This document shows positions 39,845 through 50,364 of a stretch of 64,000 nucleotides of DNA, one piece after another. The stretch comes from Marinomonas shanghaiensis (GTDB lineage: Bacteria; Pseudomonadota; Gammaproteobacteria; Pseudomonadales; Marinomonadaceae): positions 1 through 64,000 of the forward strand of contig NZ_QGOK01000008.1 of assembly GCF_003259175.1 (NCBI RefSeq). The letters run 5' to 3'. The notes below the pieces were generated by a model. The model did not search any database. It had not been told where the DNA came from and was given only the letters and a program-made list of their open reading frames with translations. A program made the position numbers and the translations under genes. Within the stretch, counting starts at the first letter, position 1. Every line of letters begins with the position of its first letter.

Positions 39845-40860
39845 GCCATCATATCCCAAGCAAGTGGCTGACCTTTTTGTACATCCATCGACAAGGTTTT
39901 GCCTAACACATCCTGCCAATGTTTAGGAGCAAGGCCAAACGATGGGCGGATAATTTTCAAGTGTGCTTCTGTCAATATGGTACCAGCGGGTAAATCCACG
40001 GCCACATAAATAGAGCGACGGTATTTTTTGGCCGCTTGCTCAGCGTCTGAGCCACCATACGTCACTGTACCAAGTGCGGCTTTCGCAGCACGACACGCGT
40101 CGACTAAGGCTTTCATTTCCATAGGTTCCATGGAAAAAGCCGCGTCCACACCACCCGCACTGCGATCCAACACAAAGTGTTTCTCAATAACGGTAGCACC
40201 TAATGCCGTAGCGGCCACGGCGGCGCCTAGCCCTTGTGTGTGGTCCGACAACCCCACAGGACAACCAGTTTTAGCGGCCAAATCGGCCATCGTTATCAAA
40301 TTAGAGTCTTCTATTTTGGCTGGATAAGTACTGGTGCATTTGAGCAAGGTTAAAGGGTTATCGCCAATCGCGCGAATGGTTGCTACGGCTTCTTCTATTT
40401 CCTCTAACGTCGCCATTCCTGTCGACATAATAATAGGCTTACCAGTTCGAGCCACCGCCTGAATCAGCGGAATATCGGTCATTTCGAAGGAGGCAATTTT
40501 GTACAATGGCACATTCAAGCTTTCCAAAAATGCCACGGCACTCAGATCAAAAGGCGAACTAAACGCCACTAACCCCAAAGATTCAGCCAATTCAAATAAC
40601 GGCTTGTGCCACTCCCAAGGCGTGGATGCCTTAGCATAAAGGTCGTACAAGTTACTTCCACGCCAAAGGCTGTCGCTTTCGGACACCATAAACTCCCCAT
40701 GACGAACATCCAATGTCATGGTGTCTGGGGTATAGGTTTGCAACTTAATGGCATCCACACCCGCGTCTGCTGCGGCGTGAATCATGGCTTTGGCCAGTTC
40801 AAAATCTTGATCATGATTGCCCGATAACTCAGCAATAATAAAGGGCGTTTTCTCAAACAT
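39841..40860 (-). CDS. pseI: Pseudaminic acid synthase PseI
   Basis: 339 residues from the ATG at 40860, nine bases behind the maf stop. NeuB-family features are FIIAELSGNHDQDFELAKAM at the start, AIKLQTYTPDTMTLD, IMSTGMATLEEIEEA, VGLSDHTQGLGAAVAA and EKHFVLDRSAGGVDAAFSM, then a C-terminal SAF domain (RRSIYVAVDLPAGTILTEAH). It condenses the C6 sugar with phosphoenolpyruvate to pseudaminic acid. It is in the same run as the Maf gene and coupled to pseG. Confidence 0.94.
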   Translation of the reverse strand: MFEKTPFIIAELSGNHDQDFELAKAMIHAAADAGVDAIKLQTYTPDTMTLDVRHGEFMVSESDSLWRGSNLYDLYAKASTPWEWHKPLFELAESLGLVAFSSPFDLSAVAFLESLNVPLYKIASFEMTDIPLIQAVARTGKPIIMSTGMATLEEIEEAVATIRAIGDNPLTLLKCTSTYPAKIEDSNLITMADLAAKTGCPVGLSDHTQGLGAAVAATALGATVIEKHFVLDRSAGGVDAAFSMEPMEMKALVDACRAAKAALGTVTYGGSDAEQAAKKYRRSIYVAVDLPAGTILTEAHLKIIRPSFGLAPKHWQDVLGKTLSMDVQKGQPLAWDMMA

Positions 40861-40868
40861 AATGAAAA

Positions 40869-42977
40869 TCAACCATTGTAATAAGTGATAAGATGATCAT
40901 TGCCCTGATCAACATACTCAGAAGCCTGCTGAAGCATACTGGGCATTTCTTCCAGAAACTCACACCAAGGCTCAAATAAATGACGCGCACGTTCTATGGC
41001 TTCACTTTCGTCTTCAAATTTAAAAATAAACTGCACGATTAAAAAGGCTGAATAAGTAAAAGAACCGATCAGTAAATCGTAGATATGACGATGCACACTG
41101 CCTTTCAAAAAGTAAATTTGACGATGATGAGACCAAAGCAGATCGCATACGTGTGCGCGTGTTCTGATCCCTGCATCCCACCCTTGCTGTAGTGTCTGGC
41201 TAATCTTACGAAAATCCTCTACAGAAATAAGCGCATCAGCGGCTTTGTCGAGCAGTGATTCTGGGGGATCCGTAAAAAACGCACTTTCTAAAATATCAAT
41301 GACTTTAGCATGGTCGATTTTAGGATCCGTAATCAATACATCGTCGATATGCAATGGCGTAACGCCTTCAATCTTAGCGCCATCAGATAAGTTGAAGCTG
41401 GCAAAGTTACGGCGTTTATTGAGTTGTCGTGTCAAAGACTCTAATTGAACTCGCGAGGTATCCATGATGCCGGTCGCATAAATCGTGCCACCAAAGTTTC
41501 CTTCACGCTCTACCAATTTCGCTTCTTTAAAGGTTTGAAAACCGGATTCTTTACCGTCTTTATAATAACCACTGTGGACGGAGTGATGGCTGCCTTTGTC
41601 TTTAAAACCGTTATCCACACCGAGGTAGTACACATTATTAAAGCCAAACAAATGCACATAGGATAATGCTAAATTCGCCACGACAGGATTGCAGAAGTTT
41701 AACTGCACATACTCTTTGCTATCGCCATGAGTGCGGGCTTGATTGAGCATTAAAGACGTGATCGCTTCACCTGGCTTCATTGCCATGCCAGAGCGTTTAA
41801 AACAATCAAATAAACCGGGGTGCATCACATTAACAGACAAGCCCCAAATTTTATCTAAGTAGTCTTGGTCTAAAAACTGAAACTTATCCACGGTTTGCTT
41901 GAGTCGTTCTATATCCACATGAATATCAGGAGTAACACCCAGTTTTTTTAAGGTGTTGATGGTTGAACCACAGCAGATCAACAACACTTGATCTCTTACT
42001 TCTTTCACCAATTCAATCCCCTGATCAAGGGACGGACCGTTTCCTAAAATGAAAACTGGGATATTTTTAACCCATTTAGGTAAAATATCTTGGCCTTGAA
42101 AATGAGCAATTTTCGTTTTAGGTAAGGACTTTAACCCCTGAGCAATGCCAATCAGTGCATCGTCGAAAAACCCCCATCCCATGATCTGACGAGCATAATG
42201 CTTTTTAAAGTACTCTATTGCCTGATCGTTTTCTGGGCTGGTATAACCGACATGCAAAAAGGTCTCTGGCGCCATGAAAAAGCCATTCTCTTCCAACTGC
42301 CGCAAATATTTTTCGGTAAACTCTTCTGAACTTACGCCTAAAAAGAAATGAATGGTACGACCATCGCGATTGAAGGTCTCTAAAATATCTTGCCACTCAA
42401 TGGCGAACAATGAATAGTAAAAAAAATCCAAATCACGTTCATAAAGATAAAGGTGTTTGATCTGACGCTCAGCAAGCAACATTTCAAGCTGATAGCCAAA
42501 CTCTATACCAAAAACAATAGTCGACCCGACGAATTCTGGCCAGCCGTCTTGTGGGTTTAGCCCTTCTGATTGGCGTTCAACTTGATCTAAAATCTTATTG
42601 CTGTAATACACGTGACGACTGGGATGATTGACCGTACGCTCTAAATTTAAGACTGTTTTATTAGGCTTTAAAAGCGCACGCCTTACCTTGTCTTCGGCTT
42701 GAGCGCGTGGGGTATTCGAAAAAAGCGGCACACCAATATCTTCTCGATAAAGGTTAAGTTCACCACCCTCTTCCATGTATATATGACGTTTTTTAGGCTG
42801 ATAATCTTGGAAAGATTCGAAAATATGAGGCATGACTTGAGAGAATACGGTCATGTTTCTTAGATATCGTTCTGTTAGCTCATGATCATTCTCTTTGAGG
42901 CGAGCCGCACCTCTTTCAAACATAGAAGCAAATGCCTCTGCCTGACCAAGAGACGAGAAATTCTCCTCACTCTGCAT
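40869..42977 (-). CDS. Motility-associated glycosyltransferase, Maf family
   Basis: 702 residues. The central MAF_flag10/DUF115 domain is recognised by IPVFILGNGPSLDQGIELVK and CCGSTINTLKKLGVTPDIHV, then VYYLGVDNGFKDKGSHHSVH. Maf proteins transfer pseudaminic or legionaminic acid to flagellin. The start overlaps the FliT-like gene by 11 bases and pseI follows nine bases on, so flagellar chaperone, transferase and sugar synthesis genes are one transcript. Only one Maf gene is in the window. Confidence 0.9.
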   Translation of the reverse strand: MQSEENFSSLGQAEAFASMFERGAARLKENDHELTERYLRNMTVFSQVMPHIFESFQDYQPKKRHIYMEEGGELNLYREDIGVPLFSNTPRAQAEDKVRRALLKPNKTVLNLERTVNHPSRHVYYSNKILDQVERQSEGLNPQDGWPEFVGSTIVFGIEFGYQLEMLLAERQIKHLYLYERDLDFFYYSLFAIEWQDILETFNRDGRTIHFFLGVSSEEFTEKYLRQLEENGFFMAPETFLHVGYTSPENDQAIEYFKKHYARQIMGWGFFDDALIGIAQGLKSLPKTKIAHFQGQDILPKWVKNIPVFILGNGPSLDQGIELVKEVRDQVLLICCGSTINTLKKLGVTPDIHVDIERLKQTVDKFQFLDQDYLDKIWGLSVNVMHPGLFDCFKRSGMAMKPGEAITSLMLNQARTHGDSKEYVQLNFCNPVVANLALSYVHLFGFNNVYYLGVDNGFKDKGSHHSVHSGYYKDGKESGFQTFKEAKLVEREGNFGGTIYATGIMDTSRVQLESLTRQLNKRRNFASFNLSDGAKIEGVTPLHIDDVLITDPKIDHAKVIDILESAFFTDPPESLLDKAADALISVEDFRKISQTLQQGWDAGIRTRAHVCDLLWSHHRQIYFLKGSVHRHIYDLLIGSFTYSAFLIVQFIFKFEDESEAIERARHLFEPWCEFLEEMPSMLQQASEYVDQGNDHLITYYNG

Positions 42978-43260
42978 GTTTCACGCCTTTGTACTTATTC
43001 ACACCCTTGCGGGATTTATGAGTTTGATAAAGTTGTTTTTGCATTTCTGAGCGCACATCACGTATCAGCCGAATCGCTGATTGATGCACCTTTATGAAGT
43101 GCTTTATTTTTTCATTAGCCGCCGGATCCTCGAGCGGCTCAATGGTCAAAATAAAACGGTTATTGTCTTCGCATAACTGCTGAATTTTATCTATGTCTCT
43201 GTCAGTAACACTTTGTTCTAATGCGGCACTCAAGGTTATTAAGTGAGACATGTTAAACAT
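42967..43260 (-). CDS. fliT: FliT-like small flagellar protein
   Basis: 97 residues, mostly helical and charged, with a basic tail (THKSRKGVNKYKGVKHAE). Sequence does not show a decisive motif. Position between fliS and maf, TAATG coupling to fliS, size and helical character match FliT-type export chaperones for the cap protein FliD. The name rests on context, so moderate confidence. The 3' end overlaps maf by 11 bases. Confidence 0.55.
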   Translation of the reverse strand: MFNMSHLITLSAALEQSVTDRDIDKIQQLCEDNNRFILTIEPLEDPAANEKIKHFIKVHQSAIRLIRDVRSEMQKQLYQTHKSRKGVNKYKGVKHAE

Positions 43261-43694
43261 TAAATTGCGCCCACTCTAGCTTCACTTTGACCACTATAGG
43301 CCGCTTCTTTATCGGCGTTAGAAATTTGATCCCAAGCACCTTTAATCTGCAAAAGAAGCCCCATGACTTGGTCTAAAATACTGGTATCCCTAGCGATGCT
43401 GGCCTCAGTGATGCGCACTATCATATATTCATACAGGGACTCAAGGTTATCTACAAGCTCAGGATTGACATCACGGTCTAGCGCATCTCTTAAAGCATTA
43501 ATAATCTCGCTGGCACGAGTCAATGCCGCTGCCTTTCCTTCCAAATCAGAACGTTCAATACAGCCCTTACCTAAAGCAAGCTTTTCAAGCGCGCCTTGCA
43601 TTAAGAGCTGAATGACACGATGAGGGTCAGCCGACGCTAAATCGGACTTGATTGAGTCCTTTCTGTAGGCTTGGATCCCTTTACTCTTGTACAT
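43260..43694 (-). CDS. fliS: Flagellin chaperone FliS
   Basis: 144 residues from the ATG at 43694 with GGGG upstream. The family pattern is clear: MYKSKGIQAYRKDSIKSDL, then ADPHRVIQLLMQGALEKLAL and the C-terminal helices LDQVMGLLLQIKGAWDQI. FliS binds the flagellin C-terminal helix and keeps subunits unpolymerised until export. It follows fliD by 32 bases and is coupled to the FliT-like gene. Confidence 0.92.
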   Translation of the reverse strand: MYKSKGIQAYRKDSIKSDLASADPHRVIQLLMQGALEKLALGKGCIERSDLEGKAAALTRASEIINALRDALDRDVNPELVDNLESLYEYMIVRITEASIARDTSILDQVMGLLLQIKGAWDQISNADKEAAYSGQSEARVGAI

Positions 43695-43726
43695 ATACAA
43701 CCCCGTTTTATTCAGTTTAAACCATT

Positions 43727-45334
43727 TTACATTTTCGCTAAGACAGAGTTTAAATAACCACCCTGTGCGTTCATTTCCGCTAGGCGAGAATCCAAACTCG
43801 TAAACTTAGTCCGAAGCGATTCTTCGTATTTCGCCATACGACTTTCATACGCTTCTAATGTCTCTTCTGTACTATCTATCGACCGACTTAAGGAATCCTT
43901 TAATGAATTTGTCATGCCACGTGATCCTGTGTAGTTCTCTAACAGGTTTTCCAGTGACTGAGCTAAGCCATTATCACCAGACATCAATGGTGCTATTTCA
44001 CTGTAGCCTCGCTTCATCGCATTATTAAACTTAGTGTTGTCGAAACTTAATTGGCCTTGGTTATCCATCTTTACGCCTAGGTCAAAAATAGAAGTAAAAG
44101 AAGATGAATCGCCATAGCCGCTCATTAACTGAGTTGACAAAGACGCTTGCAAATTTCGAATCATACTGTTCCCATTCAGTACTGCGCCTTTTTGAGAACT
44201 GGCATTTAACAAGCCGACCATGTCGTTATAGGAAGAGATAAATTCTTCTATCGTTTCTTGTACTGTTTTTTGATCAAAACTAATGTCGACTTTTGTGGTC
44301 TTGCTGGTTGGCGCTAGCGCTTCTATTGATAATCCAGCAACCGCTTCATCAAAAGTATTGGTGTCGTTTCGAATTTGGATACCATCTACGGTAATCACGG
44401 CATCACGCGCTTCTTCACCCAAAGGCGTGTATAGACCTGCAAAAGCGCCTTCTGTTGAAACACTGTCCAAAGTGAGACCCGAAGCAAACAGTGAGGGGCT
44501 ATCTTGAGCATCATCCAGCTCAGCAGCATCACTATTAGAGACGTCTTCCTCTTCTAGGCTAGCGCTCTCTTCATCGGCAGGAATAGGGCCATCGTTTGCA
44601 AAATCAACGTCGTCACCTTCAAGGTCTAATTCATCGACTTCATCAATTGAAGCATCCTCGACGTCTGTGTCTTTACTTTCTTCAACCGCAGGATTGTTTT
44701 TAATAACATTCCCATCTTCATCTCTGAGAACCGCGGTGTTGGAAATTTTTAAAGTATTGCCAGCGCCTTGAATAGAAGAGGTTAACGTAAAAAACAAATT
44801 ACCATTGCCATCGTCAACGAGATTGGCTGACACACCAAAATTATCTTCTGACGTATTAATTTGATTACGTAATTCGGAAAGGGTTGTACCCGCAGCCACA
44901 TTCATTGAAAATTCATGACTGCCAGCTTTAAAAATAAGTTGTGCGTCTTCTTTAGAGACCACATCATCAGCAGAAGAAAAAATCCCAGGGGCTGACATAA
45001 CACGACTGCCTTTTGCCAATTGATTCACATCAATAGCATAAGAGCCATTAGAAGCGGTGCTATCTGTGGTGATAGCAATCACTTCTTCCCCTTCTTTTTG
45101 GGCTATTTTTGCATCCCGACCAGTAAAGAGTTCATCATCATTAAGCGCTTTAACGGAAGACTTAAAGTTATCAATGGCAGAACCAACTTTGCCTAGAGCA
45201 GACAACTCAGCTTCGTAACCATTGATTTTATCTTGATAAAGTTTCACCTTGACGTCTTTTTGAGCACTCACCATTTGTTTTACAAGGGACTCTAAATCTA
45301 TACCAGACCCTGCACCTAATGAGCCTACTGCCAT
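43727..45334 (-). CDS. fliD: Flagellar filament cap protein FliD
   Basis: 535 residues. FliD_N at the start (GAGSGIDLESLVKQMVSAQK), a FliD_C region from about 310 (DISFDQKTVQETIEEFISSY), and coiled coil near the end (EETLEAYESRMAKYEESLRT). Five copies cap the filament and fold incoming flagellin. Odd: residues 217-279 form an acidic insert of about 28 Asp/Glu with a single Lys, which would be exposed on the cap and is not normal for the family. In operon flaG-fliD-fliS-fliT-maf. Confidence 0.93.
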   Translation of the reverse strand: MAVGSLGAGSGIDLESLVKQMVSAQKDVKVKLYQDKINGYEAELSALGKVGSAIDNFKSSVKALNDDELFTGRDAKIAQKEGEEVIAITTDSTASNGSYAIDVNQLAKGSRVMSAPGIFSSADDVVSKEDAQLIFKAGSHEFSMNVAAGTTLSELRNQINTSEDNFGVSANLVDDGNGNLFFTLTSSIQGAGNTLKISNTAVLRDEDGNVIKNNPAVEESKDTDVEDASIDEVDELDLEGDDVDFANDGPIPADEESASLEEEDVSNSDAAELDDAQDSPSLFASGLTLDSVSTEGAFAGLYTPLGEEARDAVITVDGIQIRNDTNTFDEAVAGLSIEALAPTSKTTKVDISFDQKTVQETIEEFISSYNDMVGLLNASSQKGAVLNGNSMIRNLQASLSTQLMSGYGDSSSFTSIFDLGVKMDNQGQLSFDNTKFNNAMKRGYSEIAPLMSGDNGLAQSLENLLENYTGSRGMTNSLKDSLSRSIDSTEETLEAYESRMAKYEESLRTKFTSLDSRLAEMNAQGGYLNSVLAKM

Positions 45335-45373
45335 AACTCTATCTCCTAACGCTTCGCATTATCTATGACCTAA

Positions 45374-45796
45374 TCAAACCTCACTGTTTACTAAGGTTCC
45401 TTTGATATCACTTAACTGGCTCATGATAGCATCAATTCTCTCAGACATTTTAAGAAACTCTTCTGTCGGAATTTGACGAACCACATCTCCCGTTGACTGA
45501 TCCAATACCTTCACAATATTTTGCGCTCGGTCTTCTGTCATTTCAAAGGTTAAATGTACGTTCAATTGAGACAATTTTTGATTCATTGCCTTCAGATCGC
45601 TTGGCTCAATAGGAGTCGACAAATTCGAAGAATGAGAATGTCTATTTTCTCTATCACTTTTGTTTGTCTCGGCCGCATTCTGAACAACTTTAGCATTTGC
45701 TTGGCGTAATGCAGCAAAGTCTTCCACTGTACGCTGTTCTGGCTTCAAGGAATAATTGAGACCCTGCTTAGAAAAATCACTGGCATTAATAGACAT
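45374..45796 (-). CDS. flaG: FlaG family protein
   Basis: 140 residues from the ATG at 45796, with GGAGGAACT upstream; an in-frame extension to 45820 is not favoured. The C-terminal FlaG domain is recognised by LNVHLTFEMTEDRAQNIVKV and STGDVVRQIPTEEFLKMSER. The N-terminal half is polar and unstructured. FlaG affects filament length in several bacteria. First gene of the fliD operon, behind the terminator of the first flagellin gene. Confidence 0.88.
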   Translation of the reverse strand: MSINASDFSKQGLNYSLKPEQRTVEDFAALRQANAKVVQNAAETNKSDRENRHSHSSNLSTPIEPSDLKAMNQKLSQLNVHLTFEMTEDRAQNIVKVLDQSTGDVVRQIPTEEFLKMSERIDAIMSQLSDIKGTLVNSEV

Positions 45797-45817
45797 ATCA
45801 GAGTTCCTCCTAATAGA

Positions 45818-45845
45818 CAAAAGCCGGGACAGAGTCCCAGCTTTC
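45818..45845 (-). terminator. Terminator after the first flagellin gene
   Basis: On the minus strand AAGCTGGGAC-TCT-GTCCCGGCTTTTG: GC-rich stem with a short T-run, placed 15 bases after the flagellin stop and before flaG. Confidence 0.8.
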
Positions 45846-45860
45846 CGCTACCACTAAAAC

Positions 45861-46745
45861 TTAGCCTAAAAGAGACAAAGCTGTTTGTGGACGTTGGTTC
45901 GCTTGAGCCAAAATAGATGAACTTGCTTGTTGAAGAATTTGAGAGCTTGTTAGCTCTGCAGTTTCCGCCGCAAAGTCAGCATCACGAACACGAGCACGAG
46001 CAGACGATACGTTTTCTGTAATGTTACTCAAGTTACTGATTGTTGAGCCAAAACGGTTTTGAATCGCACCCAACTCCGCACGCTTAGAGTCAACCGCAGC
46101 AATCATAGTATCTAGTGTATCAATCATACTCTGAGCATTCGCTACAGTAGAAACCGAAGCCGTAGAAACACTCACCTGCGCTGTAGCCGCACTGCTCGAC
46201 AAACCAGACATAGTGAAACCACCATTTCCAGCGTAATCGATTGTGTTATTAACACCACCGTCAGTTAGGTTAAAACTGATCGTTTGGTTAGAGTCTGCAC
46301 CCACCTGGAAGATACCAGTGTAGGTACCATCTAATAAATTCTCACCACCGAAAGTAGTATCGGAAGCGATACGGTTTATTTCGGTAGAAAGTTGACTTAC
46401 TTCCTGTTGAATTGCTGCACGGTCTTTATCTGAGTTAGAGCCGTTTGACGCTTGGATAGAGAGCGTACGCATACGTTGCAACATATTCGTCGTTTCATCC
46501 AATGCACCCTCTGCTGTCTGAGACAAAGAGATACCATCGTTGGCGTTACGAACAGATTGATTCAAACCATTTACCTGAGAAGTTAAACGGTTAGAGATAA
46601 GTAGACCTGCCGCATCATCAGAAGCGCTGTTGATACGCAAACCAGAAGACAAACGTTCAAAAGATGTATCCAAAGATTTAGCAGAGCCCATCAACTGGCG
46701 CTGAGCGCTTAGAGATGAAGTATTCGTATTTACGTAAAGAGCCAT
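45861..46745 (-). CDS. fliC: Flagellin, copy 1
   Basis: 294 residues, a short flagellin. The conserved D0/D1 ends are present: [20 protein letters not shown] and [20 protein letters not shown] at the start, [20 protein letters not shown] and [17 protein letters not shown] at the end. The middle (about 165-200) is short, so there is little D2/D3, leaving Ser/Thr-rich stretches ([20 protein letters not shown]) as likely pseudaminic acid sites. Preceded by a sigma28 promoter and AGGAGG. The terminator downstream suggests a separate strong transcript. Confidence 0.95.
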   Translation of the reverse strand: MALYVNTNTSSLSAQRQLMGSAKSLDTSFERLSSGLRINSASDDAAGLLISNRLTSQVNGLNQSVRNANDGISLSQTAEGALDETTNMLQRMRTLSIQASNGSNSDKDRAAIQQEVSQLSTEINRIASDTTFGGENLLDGTYTGIFQVGADSNQTISFNLTDGGVNNTIDYAGNGGFTMSGLSSSAATAQVSVSTASVSTVANAQSMIDTLDTMIAAVDSKRAELGAIQNRFGSTISNLSNITENVSSARARVRDADFAAETAELTSSQILQQASSSILAQANQRPQTALSLLG

Positions 46746-46798
46746 TATAGCCTCCTAGGTTTTATTAAATCCTGCAAATTAAAGCAGATCGTATAAGG

Positions 46799-46825
46799 TT
46801 TTCGGCAAGACTTTGAAAACCTTTA
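46799..46825 (-). promoter_or_regulatory. Sigma28 promoter of flagellin 1
   Basis: Minus strand TAAAGGTT, 11 bases, GCCGAAAA; consensus TAAAGTTT-N11-GCCGATAA. It lies 54 bases before the ATG. A perfect 14-bp inverted repeat (46835-46869) sits directly upstream. Confidence 0.8.
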
Positions 46826-48284
46826 GTCAGATTCGGAATCTTTTTTCCTCAAACTGGAAAAAAGATTCCTTCATGGCGGCAAATTAATGCCTAACTAATT
46901 GTTTTAAATAACTAAAAAACAATTAAATTTTTTTACACTTTTTCTTTTAAAAAAGGTTATTTTCGTTAAATTGCTCATTAAACGCACAAAAAACCCCATA
47001 AAACTGACACAGCAGTGACAAAAACAAGAGCAAGCGACAGTCGAGTATCCACAGCACACATCAAGTGCTTATCAAGCGATCAAAAAGCGGCAAAGCCCAT
47101 CCTTCAATCGACACAAAACACCCCAAAAAACGACAAAAAATAGCCCATCAAAATAGTAAAATAGAGACCCTTTTTTCTCAGCTTCTCGTGACATAAATTG
47201 CTGGTTGAGATACGCAAAAACACGCTATCTCAAGACAAAAACATAGCCATTACTCACCCACAGCAAGACCTGTACGCCCAAAAATCAGCACATTACATCC
47301 CCCTAAAAAGACGCAACTGCGTCAGGTGGTAATTTCCATTTTTCATCTTTTAAAACCAAATAATCTACAAACCACACTCCCTCCTTCATTTGAAAATCTA
47401 CTCATATGTTTTATGTACCAGAACTGGTCGCTCCCCCCTCTTGCAGAGGAACCACCAACACCAGACATAAAATAGTCAAGCCCCATATCCCCACAACACA
47501 CTCATCAAATTAAAGACACAGCTGTGCCGTATGACGATTGCGTTTTTTTATCGTGAGGACGCAGCGATTCACAAGAGCCAAAGCCTTTGTAAAACACTTT
47601 AGAACATGCCATTCTCCCCATACGAAAGACGCAGTCTTATCTACTTCGTAGCGACAGTTCACACAAAAATAAAATGGCCATATAAGATCTCTAATCAAAA
47701 ATCAGACTCCTCACTCGCCAACATTCAGTCAAAAAAAGACGCAGCTATGCCATGCAATCCTTTCAATATTTCATTTTATGGACGTGAAAATGTGCAGAAG
47801 AAACCCTCCGCATAACCTAGGTGCCATTCACTTTATTCAGTGCATTGGCATCAACATAATGACGTCAATAAAAACCGAGCAATACGCACATGAAGCTTTG
47901 GCCACTAAAACCGTAGCGACTGTTAACTTTTCAACATAAATTAAACCCATCTATTTACTATTGAGAAAAACACCACAGACCAACTTGCTAATGGTGTGAG
48001 ATACTATCTTCGTCATAAAAAATAATGTCGGCTTAAAAACCAACCATTCATTACCTTGAAATGTGACGTCAAAACCCGTCCTTCCCCATTAAAACCATGC
48101 AGCTTTAAAACGCATTCAGTAAGAGCGCCTTAGCTCAACACCCTGCCGATGAAGCCCATCTCAAAGCCAATTCGGAACAAAAATGAGACAATTACCGACT
48201 CTTAACATTGTTCACCAACCGCCTGTGGCATAAGCCTTTATCACCTCCCAAACCACAAAAACGCGAACAGAACGCATTATTTGG
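46826..48284. other. Long non-coding spacer between the flagellin genes
   Basis: About 1.5 kb without a convincing gene: AT-rich, frames of at most 70 codons, none with a start signal and product pattern. It holds a perfect 14-bp stem GGAATCTTTTTTCC with a 7-nt loop (46835-46869) and four copies of a GACGCAG-like motif (47310, 47515, 47628, 47738). It may be a decayed region left between duplicated flagellin genes, but I found no flagellin fragment in it. Confidence 0.5.
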
Positions 48285-48320
48285 GCAAAAAAAAGCCAGG
48301 TGAAAAAATCACCCGGCTTA
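48285..48320 (-). terminator. Terminator after the second flagellin gene
   Basis: Minus strand AAGCCGGGTGA-TTTTT-TCACCTGGCTT followed by TTTTTT; strong stem and U-tail about 110 bases behind the flagellin stop. Confidence 0.88.
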
Positions 48321-48426
48321 AAAGGCACCTCTAGGAGAGAGAAGTTGCCCATAATCCGAGAAAAGACTCGAATACTTTGTAAAAGCGGCAATCTGGTGTC
48401 GCTTTACGCAATGCCATTTATTTCAA

Positions 48427-49311
48427 TTAATTACCTAGTAAAGAAAGTGCTGCTTGAGGACGCTGATTTGCCTGAGCAAGGATTGTACTACTCGCTTGCT
48501 GCAGAATTTGCGCACTGGTTAAATTGGCTGTCTCTTGAGCAAAATCAGCATCACGAACACGCGCACGTGCAGCGGATACGTTTTCAGAGATATTGCTTAA
48601 GTTCGTTATGGTTGAGCTAAAACGGTTTTGTACCGCACCTAACTCTGCCCGTTTAAAATCTACTGCTGAAATCATCGTATCAATGATGCCAATCATACTT
48701 TGTGCGTTGACTATCGTTGAGACAGAGGCGGTTGATACACTTACTTGTGCTGATGCTTGGCTTGATAAACCAGACATGGTGAATCCATTATTACCTTGAT
48801 AATCGATAGAATTATTCGCGCCGCCAAATTCCAATGTAAAACTAATAGTTTGGTTAGCATCAGCCCCCACTTGGAACAAACCTTGGTAAGTGCCATCTAG
48901 TAAGTTTTCACCACCGAATGTTGTGGTTGATGCGATACGGTTTATCTCTTCAGATAATTGCGCCATTTCTTGCTGTAGTGCGACGCGATCTTTTGCTGTA
49001 TTTGACCCGTTGGCCGCCTGGATAGACAAAGTACGCATACGTTGTAACATGCTCGTCGTCTCATCCAACGCACCTTCAGCAGTTTGAGCCAAAGAGATAC
49101 CATCGTTTGCGTTTCGAACAGATTGGTTCAAACCATTAATCTGTGATGTCAAACGATCTGAAATTTGAAGACCAGCGGCATCGTCTGCAGCACTGTTAAT
49201 GCGACGGCCAGATGATAAGCGCTCGTAAGATGTATCAAGCTCACGACTAGAGTTAGTAAGCATACGCTGAGCATTCAGCGAGGAAACGTTTGTATTTACA
49301 TATAAAGCCAT
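48427..49311 (-). CDS. fliC: Flagellin, copy 2
   Basis: 294 residues, the same length as copy 1 and very similar from end to end ([38 protein letters not shown]). Differences cluster in the first helix, residues 100-130 and the short centre (TLEFGGANNSIDYQGNNG). A recent tandem duplication is likely. It has its own sigma28 promoter and terminator, so both copies can be made at the same time. The 3' untranslated part is about 110 bases. Confidence 0.95.
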   Translation of the reverse strand: MALYVNTNVSSLNAQRMLTNSSRELDTSYERLSSGRRINSAADDAAGLQISDRLTSQINGLNQSVRNANDGISLAQTAEGALDETTSMLQRMRTLSIQAANGSNTAKDRVALQQEMAQLSEEINRIASTTTFGGENLLDGTYQGLFQVGADANQTISFTLEFGGANNSIDYQGNNGFTMSGLSSQASAQVSVSTASVSTIVNAQSMIGIIDTMISAVDFKRAELGAVQNRFSSTITNLSNISENVSAARARVRDADFAQETANLTSAQILQQASSTILAQANQRPQAALSLLGN

Positions 49312-49391
49312 TTTTTCTCTCCTAAAAACATTTTTTTAATGAGACAACCTTTTGATTTAATTAGTTATTTGGTTTTTGTCTCTTATTAAAG

Positions 49392-49418
49392 TTATCGACA
49401 CATTCGGTCTGATCTTTA
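49392..49418 (-). promoter_or_regulatory. Sigma28 promoter of flagellin 2
   Basis: Minus strand TAAAGATC, 11 bases, GTCGATAA; one base off consensus in the -10. It gives an untranslated leader of about 75 bases before AGGAGAG and the ATG. Confidence 0.8.
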
Positions 49419-49600
49419 ATATTTTTTTATACTTTTTTTGATTTTCTTACGTTTTCTAAACTCAAAAAAAGCGGCACCCTCAGTTATCGAACCTAGGGCA
49501 AATAACTTTAAAAATAAAAGCACTAAAACATCAAAATAATGTAAAAAGAGCCAAATTATGAAGAAAGAAGGTTAAAAAAGTTTGAGCTCTAACGTTTCTC

Positions 49601-50364
<764 letters not shown>

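Noticed and set aside
47510..47815. Short frames on both strands between the flagellin genes
   Set aside because: No start signals, no family features, low-complexity AT-rich setting.
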